Assembly: GCA_036924085.1 (NCBI GenBank)
Contig: JAVGWX010000009.1
Location: forward strand, 57,633,331-57,697,330
Direction of reading: 5' to 3'
Length of the DNA stretch: 64,000 nt
Source: Ariolimax columbianus
Lineage: Eukaryota; Mollusca; Gastropoda; Stylommatophora; Arionidae
Both the position numbers and the translations under genes were made by a program. Below the pieces are notes generated by a model. It was not told the origin of the DNA, ran no database searches, and saw only the letters and a program-made list of their open reading frames with translations. This document shows positions 32,851-47,000 of this stretch, one piece after another; positions within the stretch are counted from its first letter, which is position 1; each line of letters opens with the position of its first letter.

Positions 32851-33206
32851 TCTTTTTGTTCTTTGTTCCAGAAACGCATACAAACATAATTCAGGTGTTG
32901 GCACATAGACAATAACGTGAAGCCTAGTGACAATAAAGCTTTCTATATATTTTATTGTATTTCACAAACTGACAGAGAAATGAAGGTTTATATAACGTTC
33001 ACAAACGCAAAAGGCATAATCATGTACAGGCTGTTGTATGTGACAAATGGAATTAATAATAAAAACGTAGTGTTATTGTTATGTAAATATGTAACAAGCG
33101 GTGCAGGTATGAAGATAAGATTATGTAAAGAAATAAGTCAGAGAACGAGAAATTAAATTGTGGAGTCAAATAGGAGCATCTCGTCCCGCCTCGTCTCGTA
33201 ACCTTG

Positions 33207-33227
33207 GGGGGGGGGGGGGGGGGGGGT
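33207..33227. repeat. Poly-G tract
   Basis: About 21 consecutive G. A second such tract lies at 40069-40088. Confidence 0.9.
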
Positions 33228-33239
33228 TGTTTCACATCC

Positions 33240-33560
33240 CATACACATCATGAACTATTACCATCGTACTCTATCCATTGCAAGCGTTGCGGTATCAATC
33301 AATGGCATGTCCATCTACTTGCGAATATCATTTATCCAGCGCATCCCAATGCAACCTCTGCTTCACTTGCCGGTCCCTCTGAGTATCAAATTGGGCAAAT
33401 CATGAGAACGGATCACATGACCCTACCGTCTGGGTTTCCGTGATTTGACAATAAAATGGAGGTGTGGATCCGGCCTCAAAGACTGTCGTGATGCAATCTT
33501 TATTTGAAATCACAAGGATCTATCTGAAGCACCTCATCTCCCTGACCTGAATTTTCCGTT
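33240..33560. other. Nothing recognised
   Basis: No gene or repeat family recognised. Confidence 0.4.
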
Positions 33561-33574
33561 CCAAGTGAATGCAA

Positions 33575-33965
33575 TGGGAGTATGATCATCTTCTTCTTCT
33601 TCATCATCATTATTATCGTCATGCACTATGACCTTTGCAGGACGTCTATCTCATAACAGATGATCTGTTAGACACTTGATCCCTGTCAACCCATTTGCCT
33701 CTTTAATGCCCCTTGTCCACTTTCTCCCCAGTCTGTTTCTTCTCTTGATATGGCCAAAATATGAACATTTCCTAGATTTAATATTCTTTACCAACCAGTT
33801 TTGTTCTATATCGAGCTCATGTAGTATTTATGCGTTTTGCTTTTACGCTATCCAGAATATTTTTACCACCCTACTGTAGCATTTTAGCTAGAAGGATTTA
33901 GTCTTCTTTCGAAGGATCTGTGTGATCTCACATCCCCATTTGCCCACGTTCTAAATAGATGAACA
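33575..33965 (-). mobile_element. LINE C-terminal remnant with ATG/AAG tail
   Basis: Minus strand pieces KTGWLVKNIKSRKC-like (as ENQWLVKNI region), YFGHIKRRNRLG, and DRRPAKVIVHDD, followed by GATGATGAAGAAGAAG. Multiple stops. Confidence 0.7.
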
Positions 33966-34189
33966 GAGAGAGTGATTGTAATCATCTTGGTAATGGGTGA
34001 ACTGCAGCAGCTAGAGCTTCTATTGTTTGTATATAAATAATAAATATATGTTCTTTAAAAGGCAAAGACAAAAGCTCTCAACTTTGTACAAGGTCTGACA
34101 CTAGTTGTTTAAGTTCTCGTACATGTATATTGTTTAGTCCTGTACTTGTAACAACTCTGATGGTCGTTCTGCGAAGAGGATCTTTTGTC

Positions 34190-34625
34190 CTTTCCATCAT
34201 TGTCCTGTCAGATGGAGCCCAATAGCTGCGTGTAATAGGAGTATGTTGCTTATCACTCTAAGCACATTACCGATGTATATCCATTGTTTTTATTTCCCTA
34301 TGATAGTAGAGACATATTGTTTGTTGGTGTTTTCTCATACTAGATTGTTGGTCTTGAATTCTTCCCAGTCAATGTTCAATAATTTTCAAAATCATTCGCT
34401 TTATTTTCGAGTCTTTGTCATTTTCCAGGCTTTGCATCCATATGTTAGCATCGGTATTACGTTGGAGTTACAGTCTCAGCTGTGTGTGTTTGCTCACTGA
34501 TTTAGTTTTCCAAATGTTTGTTCGTTGGTTAAAGGCACATGAGGTCAAAGCAATTCGAGTGCAAATTTCTGAAATAATGTACACTAAAAATAATGTAGCG
34601 ATACCAAGGAAAACCATTTTTCTAA
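34190..34625 (-). mobile_element. LINE C-terminal remnant
   Basis: Minus strand: ICTRIALTSCAFNQRTNIWK, TKSVSKHTQLRL, then shifted pieces with a YVSTII motif. Matches 62560-62895 (NIRKSTKLSKHAKL, QIYVSTIIRR) on the other strand. Lies about 170 bases past the gene B stop codon, likely in its 3' flank. Confidence 0.75.
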
Positions 34626-34789
34626 ATTTTAGAAGCACATATAATGAAAATGTACGTGGTAATACTATTACTATACTAACAATACTATTATTTGTGAATA
34701 ACGCATACAAACACATTTTGTCGTTTTTCGTTACTCTTTCCTCTCTGTCTACCGTCATTCTCAAAATGGCATTTGGAAATAGGAAAGTT

Positions 34790-35031
34790 CTAACCTATTC
34801 GAGTGTAGATATACCTTCTCCTCCGAAAAACTAATAGGACAATCACTATGGTAACTATGATAACAAACACGATAATGCCGATTACGACGCCAGCAATAAC
34901 TGCAACAGTGAGTCCACATCCTTCGGTTTCATCTCTGTTGTTACCACAATCGTCATAACCATTGCAGGTAACAGCATTGTTGACGCAGTAGTTGTTATAG
35001 TAACAGTCGAAATATCTTGAGGGGCATTTGG
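34790..35031 (-). CDS. Gene B coding exon 4 (LDLa, transmembrane helix, tail)
   Basis: Acceptor GTTACAG (35032-35038 reversed). Reads KCPSRYFDCYYNNYCV, VTCNGYDDCGNNRDETEGCG, LTVAVIAGVVIGIIVF and further hydrophobic residues, then FRRRRYIYTRIG and TAG at 34790-34792. Same length and phase as gene A exon 4. Confidence 0.9.
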
Positions 35032-38000
35032 CTGTAACGAAAACAGATAAATGTTTTGGTGAACGAGTCAACTATTGTTGTGCATTTAACATATTTAAAA
35101 TTATAAAACTTCTTTTTTCTTTTCTGTTTTTTTACTTGGGTTATCGTGGGCTCTAGTTCACATAGCTATATTTGAGTACTTGACAGTCGCCACATATGTG
35201 CAGTCTACGTTTTTATTACATTCAGGAAAGAAGAGACATATGCCTTATCTGAGTTTCAAAATCGAGCTCCTTTTGTCGCTAGACTGGTTCACAAACAGAT
35301 CGATATCCAGATTAATATGTCTCATATTAAATGAAAGTGGATGATAAAGTTAATATCAGGCTGAGGAAAAACGTCAAACCCACACCTAACATAATGTGAA
35401 ACATACTGACAAAGACCATCACCTCACATCAAGGTAAGATGAAAGATACTGACAAAGACCATCACCTCATATCAAAGTGAGATAAAACATACTGATGAAG
35501 ACCCCACATTATATCAGGGTCAGATGAAACATACTGATCAAGTCCACCACCGCAAATCAAGGTGAAATAAAACATACTGACCAAAACTCCCACCTCACAC
35601 CATAGCATGGTGAGATAAAACTATTGGTTTAGAGCTGTTAATACTGAAACTATGATGATCAGTAGAACTCCTGGGCCACTCAAGATAAGTCTAAATGATA
35701 TTGCTTTTCAACAGGTTCATGAGTTCAAGTATTTGGGCAGTATTTTTTGGGCAGACGGTAGGATCGAGAGGGAAATCGAGACAAGGTGTCAGAAAGCATC
35801 TGTGGTGACTTATCAGCTGTCCCCATTGCTTAGACACCCGAGCATTAGTTTGGCAACAAAGCAACAGCTGATAAACAGTATATTTATGCCGATTTTGTGC
35901 TACCAGTGCCATACATGGCCTCTGCCAATGGCGTGCCAGAGCAGAATTTCGACTTGTGAAATGAAGTGTTTGAGGAAAGTCATCGGTGTTACCAGAAGAG
36001 ACAGAAATGCGGAATGACGACATTCGAAGTATGGTCGGCACTACGTCTTGTGCCGAATATATTTCCAGGCAGAAAATAAGTTGGTTTGGTCATCTCATGA
36101 GAATGCACCCTCATCATCTTCCACTGATGGCTTACAATGCTGGTAGATCTGGCTACAGAGCAAGGGGGCGGCCGCGAGGTAGGTGGATAGATGACACTAG
36201 AGTGATTGTGCAACGACAAGGGCTCACATTGACCGACGCAACGCACTTGGCACAGGATAGACGACTCAAGCTCCTCACGACGCTAAACGTCACAAGTGGA
36301 AGTGGAAAGAAAACTAACTAACTAATACTGATGAGGCATCAGTCAAAAATCGTGGTTGATATCTTTATCTTACAAGCTCAATAGCAAACTTCAGTGCCTG
36401 CACTTCCGCTCGGAAGTTTATGGGGCATGTTCCCATTGTTAGTACTAGAATATGTTTCTACTCCGTTTGTTAGTCTGTAATAGACCTCTCCACCTGTAAT
36501 GGGTATTGCTTTGTTAACTGAGTCCTCTTAACTTAACGTCTTTATACTGGTTTAGAAGACTCTGCAGAGTATGTATACAACCAGTTTCATTTACATTTCC
36601 TTACTTTAAAAGCTATGAGCATCCAACTTATTCTTAAATGCATTAATTGTCCCTGCCTCAACTATTTTCTGTGGCAATGCTTTCGAAGCATTTGCCACTC
36701 TCTGGCCAAAAAAAAAAAAATTCCTAATATCTAATCTGGACATTTCTTTAGTTAATTTGTAGCATATGCTCTCTTGTTCTTGTAGGTGGTTGCATTTTGA
36801 AAAAAAAATTATAATAGTCTAATTTATCCATTCCTTAAATCTGTAAATAAGTGTATCCATGTTTCTATTCAATGCAATTATCATTAAATCTGCATATCAT
36901 AGACAAATGTGTACAGAATATATTGAAAACTTTATGGAAGAAAACATTAGTTTTTGAATCTCTACTTACTCTTCTATATTGGTCATGAATAGGATGTTGT
37001 GACGGTGTGCCGTAGATATCTCCACATTCAGGCTGGCATATCCGATTTCAGCTGGCTTTTCTGGTGTACCAGATTTGGCTTTTTGCTGCAAGCCCTATCC
37101 TCTTAGCCAGGCTGCACTAGTGCAGAGTGTTTACAGGGCCGCTGCTTGGAGATGGAATAGGGTCTTGGTCAGCTGTGTTTCGCTGACCTGGATTCAAACA
37201 GCTTAATGTAATTCGCTGGCTGCTGTCTGAGCATTCACTGGGCTGCTGTCAGCTCATTCACTATGTGGCTGTCAATTCACTGACTGTGCTGTTGTCAACT
37301 CATTCACTGTGCTGTTGTCAGTTCATTCACTGTGCTGTTGTCAGTTCATTCACTGTGCTGTTGTCAGTTCATTCACTGTGCTGTTGTCAGTTCATTCACT
37401 GTGCTGTTGTCAGTTCATTAACAGTGGTGCTGTCAACTCATTCACTGGGCTGCTGTCAGCTCATTCACTGGGCTGCTGTCAACTCATTCACTGTGGTGCT
37501 GTCAACTCATTCACTGTGGTGCTGTCAACTCATTCACTGTGCTTCTGTCAACACATTCATTGTGCTTCTGTCAACTCATTCACTGTGCTGCGGTCAGCTC
37601 ATTAATTGTACTTCTGTCAGCTCATTCATTACTGCACGAGTTAGATTTTTACAAGATAATGTACATAATGAAACAATAAAGAATCGAACCAGACTTAAGA
37701 GTTCAGTACCCGGGAAACATGTTTATGAATGATTGACGGCTAGATACAAACAATGATACTAGATGTTAAAAGACTGTACTGTGACTTATCAACTATAACT
37801 GCTATATACATTTGCAAGAATACCAACTCTTTGTTACTAATGTCAGACTTGGCACCCGAATGGTCCATTGTGACTGAAAAGAAATGCCCAAGCAAAACCA
37901 TTAATGTCGCCAAGAAAGATAGAATGAGAAATACTGATGTAAGAATTATTGTGAGAACTATTCTTTGCATTGAATAAACAAAAGAAGATGATTCTGTCAT

Positions 38001-41000
38001 CTCAAGAGAATGAAATCCGTTTCAGCTACCACTACGCGCATTCAACAACAAAATCAAGTTGCAAGCCTCAAGCAGGACGGCGTGAGTAGATGAATTTATA
38101 CTACAACAGAAATATTACAGGCTTATAACGACCGACTCAACACGCTTGGCCAAAGAAAAGCGACTTTATCTTTCTTAACACAGTATTCAGGCACCCCCTG
38201 GAAACGATTTTCCTGTCGGATAATCCTTCTACTATCGAAGTAACACCGAAGCAACATGAATCTGTAAAAAGATCTCCTATTGATTGGAATCAACATGAAG
38301 GCCTCTCATTACAAGACCCAGACCAACTAATTATCTGCCCAAAGTGTTCTGAAAACAAGCAATATAGAAGACATGTTGAGGGTTGAATGACAAGGCAATC
38401 TCAACTGACAGTCTTGTCATTGTTCTAAGACAGCTTAAGACATATTGAGGGGGGAATGACAAGGCAATCTCGACTGATAGTCTTGTCATTGTTCTAAGAC
38501 AGCTCAAGACATGTTGAGGGGGGAATGACAAGGCAATCTCGACTGATAGTCTTGCCATTGTTCTAAGACAGCTCAAGACATGTTGAGGGAGGAATGACAA
38601 GGCAATCTCGACTGATAGTCTTGCCATTGTTCTAAGACAGCTCAAGACATGTTGAGGGGGGAATGACAAGGCAATCTCGACTGATAGTCTTGCCATTGTT
38701 CTAAGACAGCTCAAGACATGTTGAGGGGGGAATGACAAGGCAATCTCGACTGATAGTCTTGCCATTGTTCTAAGACAGCTCAAGACATGTTGAGGGGGGA
38801 ATGACAAGGCAATCTAGACTGATAGTCTTGCCATTGTTCTAAGACAGCTCAAGACATGTTGAGGGGGGAATGACAAGGCAATCTCGACTGATAGTCTTGC
38901 CATTGTTCTAAGACAGCTCAAGACATGTTGAGGGGGGAATGACAAGGCAATCTAGACTGATAGTCTTGCCATTGTTCTAAGACAGCTCAAGACATGTTGA
39001 GGGGGGAATGACAAGGCAATCTCGACTGATAGTCTTGCCATTGTTCTAAGACAGCTCAAGACATGTTGAGGGGGGAATGACAAGGCAATCTCGACTGATA
39101 GTCTTGCCATTGTTCTAAGAAGCTCGAAAAAAGAAAGTAATGATCAGTGCAGTTTCCTCACTATAATCCAAATACAGCGGAAGTTACATCAGCAAGAGAA
39201 AATATTGTCTAATGATGTCGCCATCATTGCTTGCGATGGGCGCGCAAACCTTTTTTTTTTCAAGGGACTAGTGGACGACAGAAGTACAAGGTAAAGCAAG
39301 CAGTATGAACAAGCTAAAGTAGAATCAGGGTGTCTTCATTCTTTAATACCACAATATATGATGGTCCACGGCCTAGATACAGGTCTTCTGATTCACAGAG
39401 AAATCCCTTGGAAACATCACATTCCATTGCGGATTAAATAACGAACTTGCACGTGTCAGCTATCAGTGCAACTATAATAGCGTGTTTGGGAAACAAAGAT
39501 GGATATGCAGTCGATTTCAAGGCAGGATCATGTGAAACGATCACTTTCAACAGTGATTTGTTGTGTTTTGTATCGTAATTTTGTTTTATTTCTCTGAATG
39601 GAGTATGGATTGATTATAAACATTGGCACAATGTGAGTTCCGTTATTTAGCCGGCCTTGGAATATTTAGTTTAATAGCGATATCTCCGATGAGTCAGCCT
39701 ATCTAAAGTAGGACATGGATGGTCACTGGTCAAAGAATATATTCATGTTACCATGGTATCGATTTATATCGACGCATATTTATGTTCTGTTTACTAGGTG
39801 GGTTCTACTTTTCCTGTGGGAGTCTGCTAGATAACTCCTTGTATGAGCAGGGTCGACTATAATTAAAGGTAAAGGTCAATTTTATGGCAATAACTGCCGT
39901 ACGGGAGGAAGATACCTCTTCATGTACTAAGCATATGTGAGATGGGGTGGCTAGTTCCCTTTCTTGTTGTTTATACCTTTCCCAACTCATATATCAGGTG
40001 TAATTACATGTCTGATAATACTTACCGCCCATTTGTTACAGGCGCCAAATGGTGCAGAGCTGGAAGGCGGGGGGGGGGGGGGGGGGGGAGGGGCGGGAAA
40101 GATAATTATTGTAACACAATAGCTTGTCAGGCATGTCATAAGATGTGACAAAGAGGGTTGCTTGTGTGAATGGCTACCCCATCCTCAAGAAAGTTTAAGC
40201 CACAAAAGCTTCAAAATAATGAGTAGATCAATAATTGATTACTTCGGGTATAGTCGTTTCAGAACTATGTTCCACAGGAAGCTGAGAAGGTTCTGATTAA
40301 AGAACCTGCCAGGCATGTCGCGTCATAAAGTTATGAGGAAAGACTCGGAAAACTGCGCCTACAGTGTCTAGAAAAGAGAAGAATTCGAGGTGACTTAAAA
40401 CATGTTTATAAGATTATCAAAGGAAAGGATAAATTAGACTATAACAAGTTTTCTTTTCAAAATACAACCACCTACAAAAACAAGAGGACATAGCTAAAAA
40501 ATATCTAAAGAAAGGTGCAAATTAGATATTAAATATATTATTAGTTAGAGAGGGGGGAATGCCTGGAATGCATTGCCACAGGAAGTAGTGGAGGCAGGGA
40601 CAATTAATGCATTTAAGAATAAATTGGATGCGCATAGTTTTTAGAGCAACGTAATGTAAATGAAACTGGTTGAATACAGACTCCGCAGAGTCTTCTAAAC
40701 CAGTATAAAGACGTTAAGTTAAGTTAAGTTAAGTTAAGTTAAGTTAAGTTAAGTTAAGTTAAGAGGCGACTAAGTAGTTAAGGACAAGTAACTGGTTGCC
40801 ATATTTTGTAGAAGAGTTAAAGCTCAACCAATGAAGGAAAAAAATGAGGCCACGGCATCTCATGGTGAGCTTTTTGATTAGTGTAGTGGTAGAGCCCTCA
40901 CTGTTCACGACAAAGGTACAGGGTCTAACTAACAGCTGCAACACTGTCAAAGACGGATGTGTCGGACCGACAAGTACAAATATCACAGTCAAAACTGTAA

Positions 41001-44000
41001 ACTAGTGACACAATGCATTCCGTTCACCGACCTACATCCTGTACTGTAAAACCCTGTTCAGGGCGTGGCAGCAGGAGATTGAAATGAACGCAGAAGAAGA
41101 AGAACACCTGAAACCAACATAGTTCAGTCGATCCTGCGGTAAATGGGTACCTGACTAACGCTCAGGGAAGGAAAAGGCATCGAAGAAGGGAACTAGACAC
41201 CTCAAATTACACCAGCTCTGCCATAGTAGTTTAAGTCTCTGACCAGCGGTTACATCTGCTGAAAGACACCTTTTACTTGTTTCATTCTCATGTTAGAATA
41301 GACATGACAAATGAAGATAATACTTACAGCCTTTTGCAGATTGTTTAACAGCGACCGTGGTGACAAGCAAGTCTACAGTTGCTGTTTTTATTTTGCTGTA
41401 TCCATGAGTGATGAAATTGAAACTTCCTGTCACACCTAATATAAACTGGGAACTTGGTCTAAAAATGTTGCAGTACGCTTTATCCTTGGCTGCAGAACAA
41501 AATAAAACATACACTGTGCTTATATAATGGCTCTGAATAATAAATATAAATAACAATATCATTTTCGAGACTGCAGAACTTCAACAAAACATGTCCTTGT
41601 CTCCCATTACCTTTGGTAGTGTCTCATCTAAATAATAAGTGGATATATTGAGGTTGGTTTTGGGATAAAATTTGAGAAGAGTCTATGATCTGGCAAATGG
41701 AGTTTAATGTAGATAAATGTACAGTCATCCATGTGGTTAGAAGCAATATGGAACATAATTACAGAATAGGAGAGAACAAATTGTTGTTTGGAATGCCCAC
41801 AATGAGTAGGTTACTCTTATGTGCGCCCTGAAAAGGGCATTAAATGACGGATTGAAGTAGCTTTCCTCACATCTCGAGTGTGCTGATGAAGGTGGACCAT
41901 GGTCCTCCAAGCGGTTGTGCTATGCTTTGCTTCATCTGAGTGTCGCTCACTACTACGGAGATCACGTTGAACCTCACCTTGTTAGCCAGACTGTTATCCT
42001 CGACAACAGCCTGTTTCCAGGATAATCAACGAGGAGGTCAGGTGAGGTTCTTTGCCAATATATTTTTCCTGACCCTGACTAACATTCTCTGATCAGTGTG
42101 TTTTGCCCGACCAGATGTTTGCCTCATCGCTCCGAAAACAATATTAGAATGATCGAAAATGAAACGGACATAGGGGTTATCATAGATCATAGAGGTAAAG
42201 TGAATGAGCAAGCAGTGAAAAAGGCAAATGCAATGTTAGGTATGATACAAAGAAATATGAGACATAGGGTCAAGGAAGAGATTGTCAAACTGTATAAAGC
42301 ATTAGTTAGACCTATATTGGAGTTCTGTTTACAGGTGTGGAGTCCTTATCGTAGAGGGAATGTCATCATGCTGGTAAGGACATAAAGAAGAACGACAAAG
42401 CTGATAGTGGGTTTCCAGAATTACAGTTATGAGGAAAGATACAGAAAAACCGGACTACAGTGTCTAGAAAAAAGAAGAATTAGACGTGACTTAATACAGG
42501 TTAGTAAGATAATCAAAGGAAGGGATAAATTAGACTATAACAATTTTTGAAAAAAAATACAACCCCCAACAGAACAAACGGGCATAGATACAAATTAACT
42601 AAAGAAAGGTCCAGATTAGATATTAAGAAATATATTTTTAGCCAGAGAGTGGTGAATGCTTGGAATTCATTGCCACATGAATATTTTAGGAAAAGACAAT
42701 TAATGCATTTAAGAATAGATTGGATGCGCATAGCAGTAAGGAAATGTAAATTACACTGGTTGTATACAAACTCTGCAGAGGCTTTTAAACTAGTATAAAG
42801 ACGTTAAGTTAAGTTATGAGATGGTTGGTTTGTTAGTTAGTTAGTTAGTTAGTTAGTTTATTATTTGCTCAATGCAAGCACAGATGGCAACAGAGTCAGA
42901 AATGTTAATTCAGATGTTACCGCATATGACTGTACAGCCCAATCTGAGCTGGACAAACTGTACCTGCCACTCTATCCTGCCAACCGATCCTATGCAGCCT
43001 GAGGAGTCAGTTTACATGAAAATGATTGCATTTCCTAACAGAAACATGCATGTGTACAGAAGAGTTGTTAGCACACCAGTCCTTTGTGGTGATACTGATC
43101 CCATGCCAGCTTCAAACAACACTAGCTTATAATCTTTCAAAAACAGCCTTGAAGATCCTCTTGTGGCATAAGGATGCTGTTGGTGCTGTTGGTGCTGTTG
43201 TTGTTGTTGTTGCTGTTGCTTCTGTTGTTGCTGTTGGTGCTGTTGTTGCTGTTGTTGCTGTTGTTGCTGTTGTTTTTGCTGTTGCTGTTGGTGCTGTTGT
43301 TGCTGCTGTTGTTGCTGCTGTTGTTGTTGTTGCTGTTGCTGTTGGTGCTGTTGTTGCTGTTGGTGCTGTTGTTGCTGTTGTTGTTGCTGTTGCTGTTGTT
43401 GCTGTTGTTGTTGCTGTTGTTGCTGTTGTTGTTGCTGTTGCTGTTGTTGCTGTTGTTGTTGCTGTTGTTGCTGTTGTTGTTGCTGTTATTGCTGTTGGTG
43501 CTGTTGTTGTTGCTGTTGCTGTTGGTGCTGTTGTTGCTGTTGTTATTGCTGTTGATGTTGTTGCTGTTGTTGCTGTTATTGCTGTAGTTGTTGCTGTTGT
43601 TGCTGTTGGTGCTGTTGTTGCTGTTGGTGCTGTTGTTGCTATTGTTGCTGTTGTTTTTGCTGTTGCTGTTGGTGCTGTTGGTGCTGTTGTTGCTGTTGGT
43701 GCTGTTGTTGCTGTTGTTGTTGTTGCTGTTGCTGTTATTGCTGTTGTTGTTGTTGCTGTAGTTGTTGCTGTTGTTGCTGTTGCTGTTGTTGCTGTTGCTG
43801 TTGTTGCTGTTGTTGCTGTTGCTGTTGTTGCTGTTGCTGTTGGTACTGTTGTTGCTGTTGTTGCTGTTGTTGCTGTTGGTGCTGTTGTTGCTGTTGTTTT
43901 TGCTGTTGCTGTTGCTGTTGTTGCTGTTGTTACTGTTGGTGCTGTTGCTGTTGGTGCTGTTGTTGCTGTTGGTGTTGTTGTTGTTGCTGTTGCTGTTGTT

Positions 44001-47000
44001 GTTGCTGTTGTTGCTGTTGCTGTTGTTGTTGTTGGTGCTCTTGTTGCTGTTGTTTTTGCTGTTGTTGCTGTTGGTGCTCTTGTTGCTGTTGTTTTTGCTG
44101 TTGTTGCTGTTGTTGCTGTTGCTGTTGGTGCTCTTGTTGCTGTTGTTGCTGTTGTTGCTGTAGTTGTTGCTGTTGTTGCTGTTGGTGCTGTTGTTGCTGT
44201 TCGTGCTGTTGATGCTGCTGTTGCTGTTGTTGCTGTTGTTGCTGTTGTTGGTGCTGTTGTTACTGTTGGTGCTGTTGTTTTTGCTATTACTGTTATTGCT
44301 GTTGTTGTTGCTGTTGGTGCTGTTGTTGTTGCTGTTGCTGTTGGTGCTGTTGTTGCTGTTGTTGTTGCTGTTGCTGCTGTTGTTGTTGCTATTGCTGTTG
44401 GTGCTGTTGTTGCTGTTGTTGGTGCTGTTGGTGCTGTTGTTGCTGTTGTTGGTGCTGTTGTTACTGTTGGTGCTGTTGTTTTTGCTGTTACTGTTGTTGC
44501 TGTTGTTGTTGTTGTTGCTGTAGGTGCTGTTGTTGCTGTTGTTGTTGCTGTTGCTGTTGGTGCTGTTGTTGCTGTTGTTGTTGCTGTTGCTGCTGTTGTT
44601 GTTGCTGTTGCTGTTGGTGCTGTTGTTGCTGCTTTTGGTGCTGTTGTTGCTGTTGTTGGTGCTGTTGTTACTGTTGGTGCTGTTGTTTTTGCTGTTGCTG
44701 TTGGTGCTGTTGTTGCTGTTGGTGCTGTTGTTGCTGTTGTTGTTGCTGTTGGTGCTGTTGTTGCTGTTGTTGTTGCTATTGTTGCTGTTGGTGCTGTTGT
44801 TGCTGTAGTTGTTGCTGTTGTTGCTGTTGTTGCTGTTGGTGCTGTTGTTGCCGTTGTTTCTGTTATTGCTGTTGTTTTTGCTGTTGCTGTTGGTGCTGTT
44901 GTTGCTGTTGTTGCTGTTGGTGCTGTTGATGCTGCTGTTGCTGTTGATGCTGTTGTTGCTGTTGTTGCTGTTGCTGTTTTTGCTGTTGGTGCTGTTGTTG
45001 CTGTTGGTGCTGTTGTTGTTGCTGCTCTTGTTGCTGTTGGTGCTGTTGTTGCTGTTGTTTTTGCTGTTGCTGTTGTTGCTGTTGTTGTTGCTGTTGCTGT
45101 TGGTGCTGTTGTTGCTGTTGTTGTTGCTGTTGCTGTTCGTGCTGTTGTTGTTGCTGTTGCTGTTGGTGCTGTTGTTGCTGTTGTTGTTGCTGTTGGTGCT
45201 GTTGTTGCTGTTGTTGTTGCTGTTGCTGTTGGTGCTGTTGTTGCTGTTGGTGCTGTTGTTGCTGTTGCTGTTGGTGCTGTTGTTGCTGTTGCTGTTGGTG
45301 CTGTTGGTGCTGTTGTTGCTGTTGGTGCTGTTGTTGCTGTTGTTGTTGCTGTTGCTGTTGTTGCTGTTGGTGCTGTTGTTGCTGTTGTTGCTATTGGTGC
45401 TGTTGTTGCTGTTGTTGCTGTTGTTGCTGTTGTTGCTGTTGGTGCTGTTGTTGTTGTTGGTGCTGTTGGTGCTGTTGAATGCTCACAATGAGTAGGACTT
45501 CTCTTTTGTGCGCCCAGAAAAGAACGTTAAGTGGCGAGCTGTCATAGCTTTCCTCACATCCCAAACATTCTGATGAAGGTGGACCTGGGTCCTCTAGGCG
45601 GTTGTGCTTTGCTTGGCATCATCTGTGTGTTGCTCACTACTATGGTGATTTCGTCAATCCCTCACCTTGTTAGTCAGGCTGCCATGAAAACAGCCCGTTT
45701 CCAGGATGGGCTGCGAGGAAGCCGAGGTGAGGGTCTTGGCCAGTATATTTTGCCTGATCCTGACTAACATGTCTGATCAGTATGTTGTGCCTGATCAGAT
45801 GTTAGTCTTGCTCCCCGGAATGATGTGGTAAGACGGGAATATCTAGGACAGATATGGGGTATATAAGACAGAAAATTATACAGTTGGAGATTGGGGATTG
45901 AATGTAAAAATAGATACGACATACACCCATAATTAAATGAAACAGTATAAATAGACATTCCAGGATTGGTACTCACAGGGAAGAGAAAACTGTGTATGTA
46001 AAGTACAGACAAAGACATTGTCAGGGAAAGTGAAGTCACATGGACTGAGATAATGGAGACTGTCAAAAATTGGATTGGTAGAGGTCAACTGGTGCAGCCC
46101 AATGTTCATAAGGGAACCAAAAAGGATACATCAAGTCGTATGTCTGCTCGTATGTAGACATACTAATGTACATAGAGAGCTAGGCTCTAGCACACAGGCA
46201 GAACAAATAGACTAACGTACAGACAGAGCTAGACTCTGGCACACAGGCAGAACAAATAGACTAAAGTACGGACAGAGCTAGACTCTGGCACACAGGCAAA
46301 ACAAATAGACTAAAGTACGGACAGAGCTAGACTCTGGCACAGAGTCAGAACAAAATAGACAAGACTAATGTACAAACAGAGTTAGGTTCTGGCATACAGG
46401 CATAACAAATAGGCTGAAGTAACTCAAACAATAGAGACCTTTCACATAAGACACCATACAGTTTTGCTCGTTCTGTTTACCCAACTCATGTATTTTGTCA
46501 CTCTACTGCACATTTCACATAAGACACCATACAGTTTTGCTCGTTCTGTTTACCCAACTCATGTATTTTGTCACTCTACTGCACATTTCACATAAGACAC
46601 CATACTGTTTTGCTCGTTCTGTTTACCCAACTCATGTATTTTGTCACTCTACTGCACATTTTACAGAACCAACACCCCTCCCCCACCCTGCCCCCACCCC
46701 CTCCCCAGACCAGACCATCTTACCAACATGTACGTTTTATCTAATAATGTTAATTTCGAGAACAAATCAACAATAACTGTTATTATTTAAAATGTAACGT
46801 GTTTGTCGATTAATTATTTCTCTCTCTGGATATCTGGGGTCCACAATTATTACTCTCTCTGGATCTCTGGGGTCCACAATTATTTCTCTCTATGGATATC
46901 TGGGGTCCACAATTATTACTCTCTCTGGATCTCTGGGGTCCACAATTATTTCTCTCTCTGGATATCTGAGGTCCACAATTATTTCTCTCGCTGGATCTCT

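Noticed and set aside
37240..37635. Possible CRISPR array (23-bp repeats)
   Set aside because: Units are contiguous with no unrelated spacers, no cas-like genes, and the DNA is clearly animal.
38331..38807. 158-codon minus-strand ORF with a 23-residue repeat
   Set aside because: Generated by the 69-bp minisatellite, and it stops inside the array at single-base variants.
42831..42864. Telomere-like GTTA repeat
   Set aside because: Only about seven 4-bp units; animal telomere repeats are TTAGGG or TTAGG and arrays are far longer.
43026..45491. 821-codon plus-strand ORF of Val/Ala and overlapping poly-Leu ORFs
   Set aside because: Produced entirely by the trinucleotide tract; every frame is open for the same reason, and no domain or codon signal is present.
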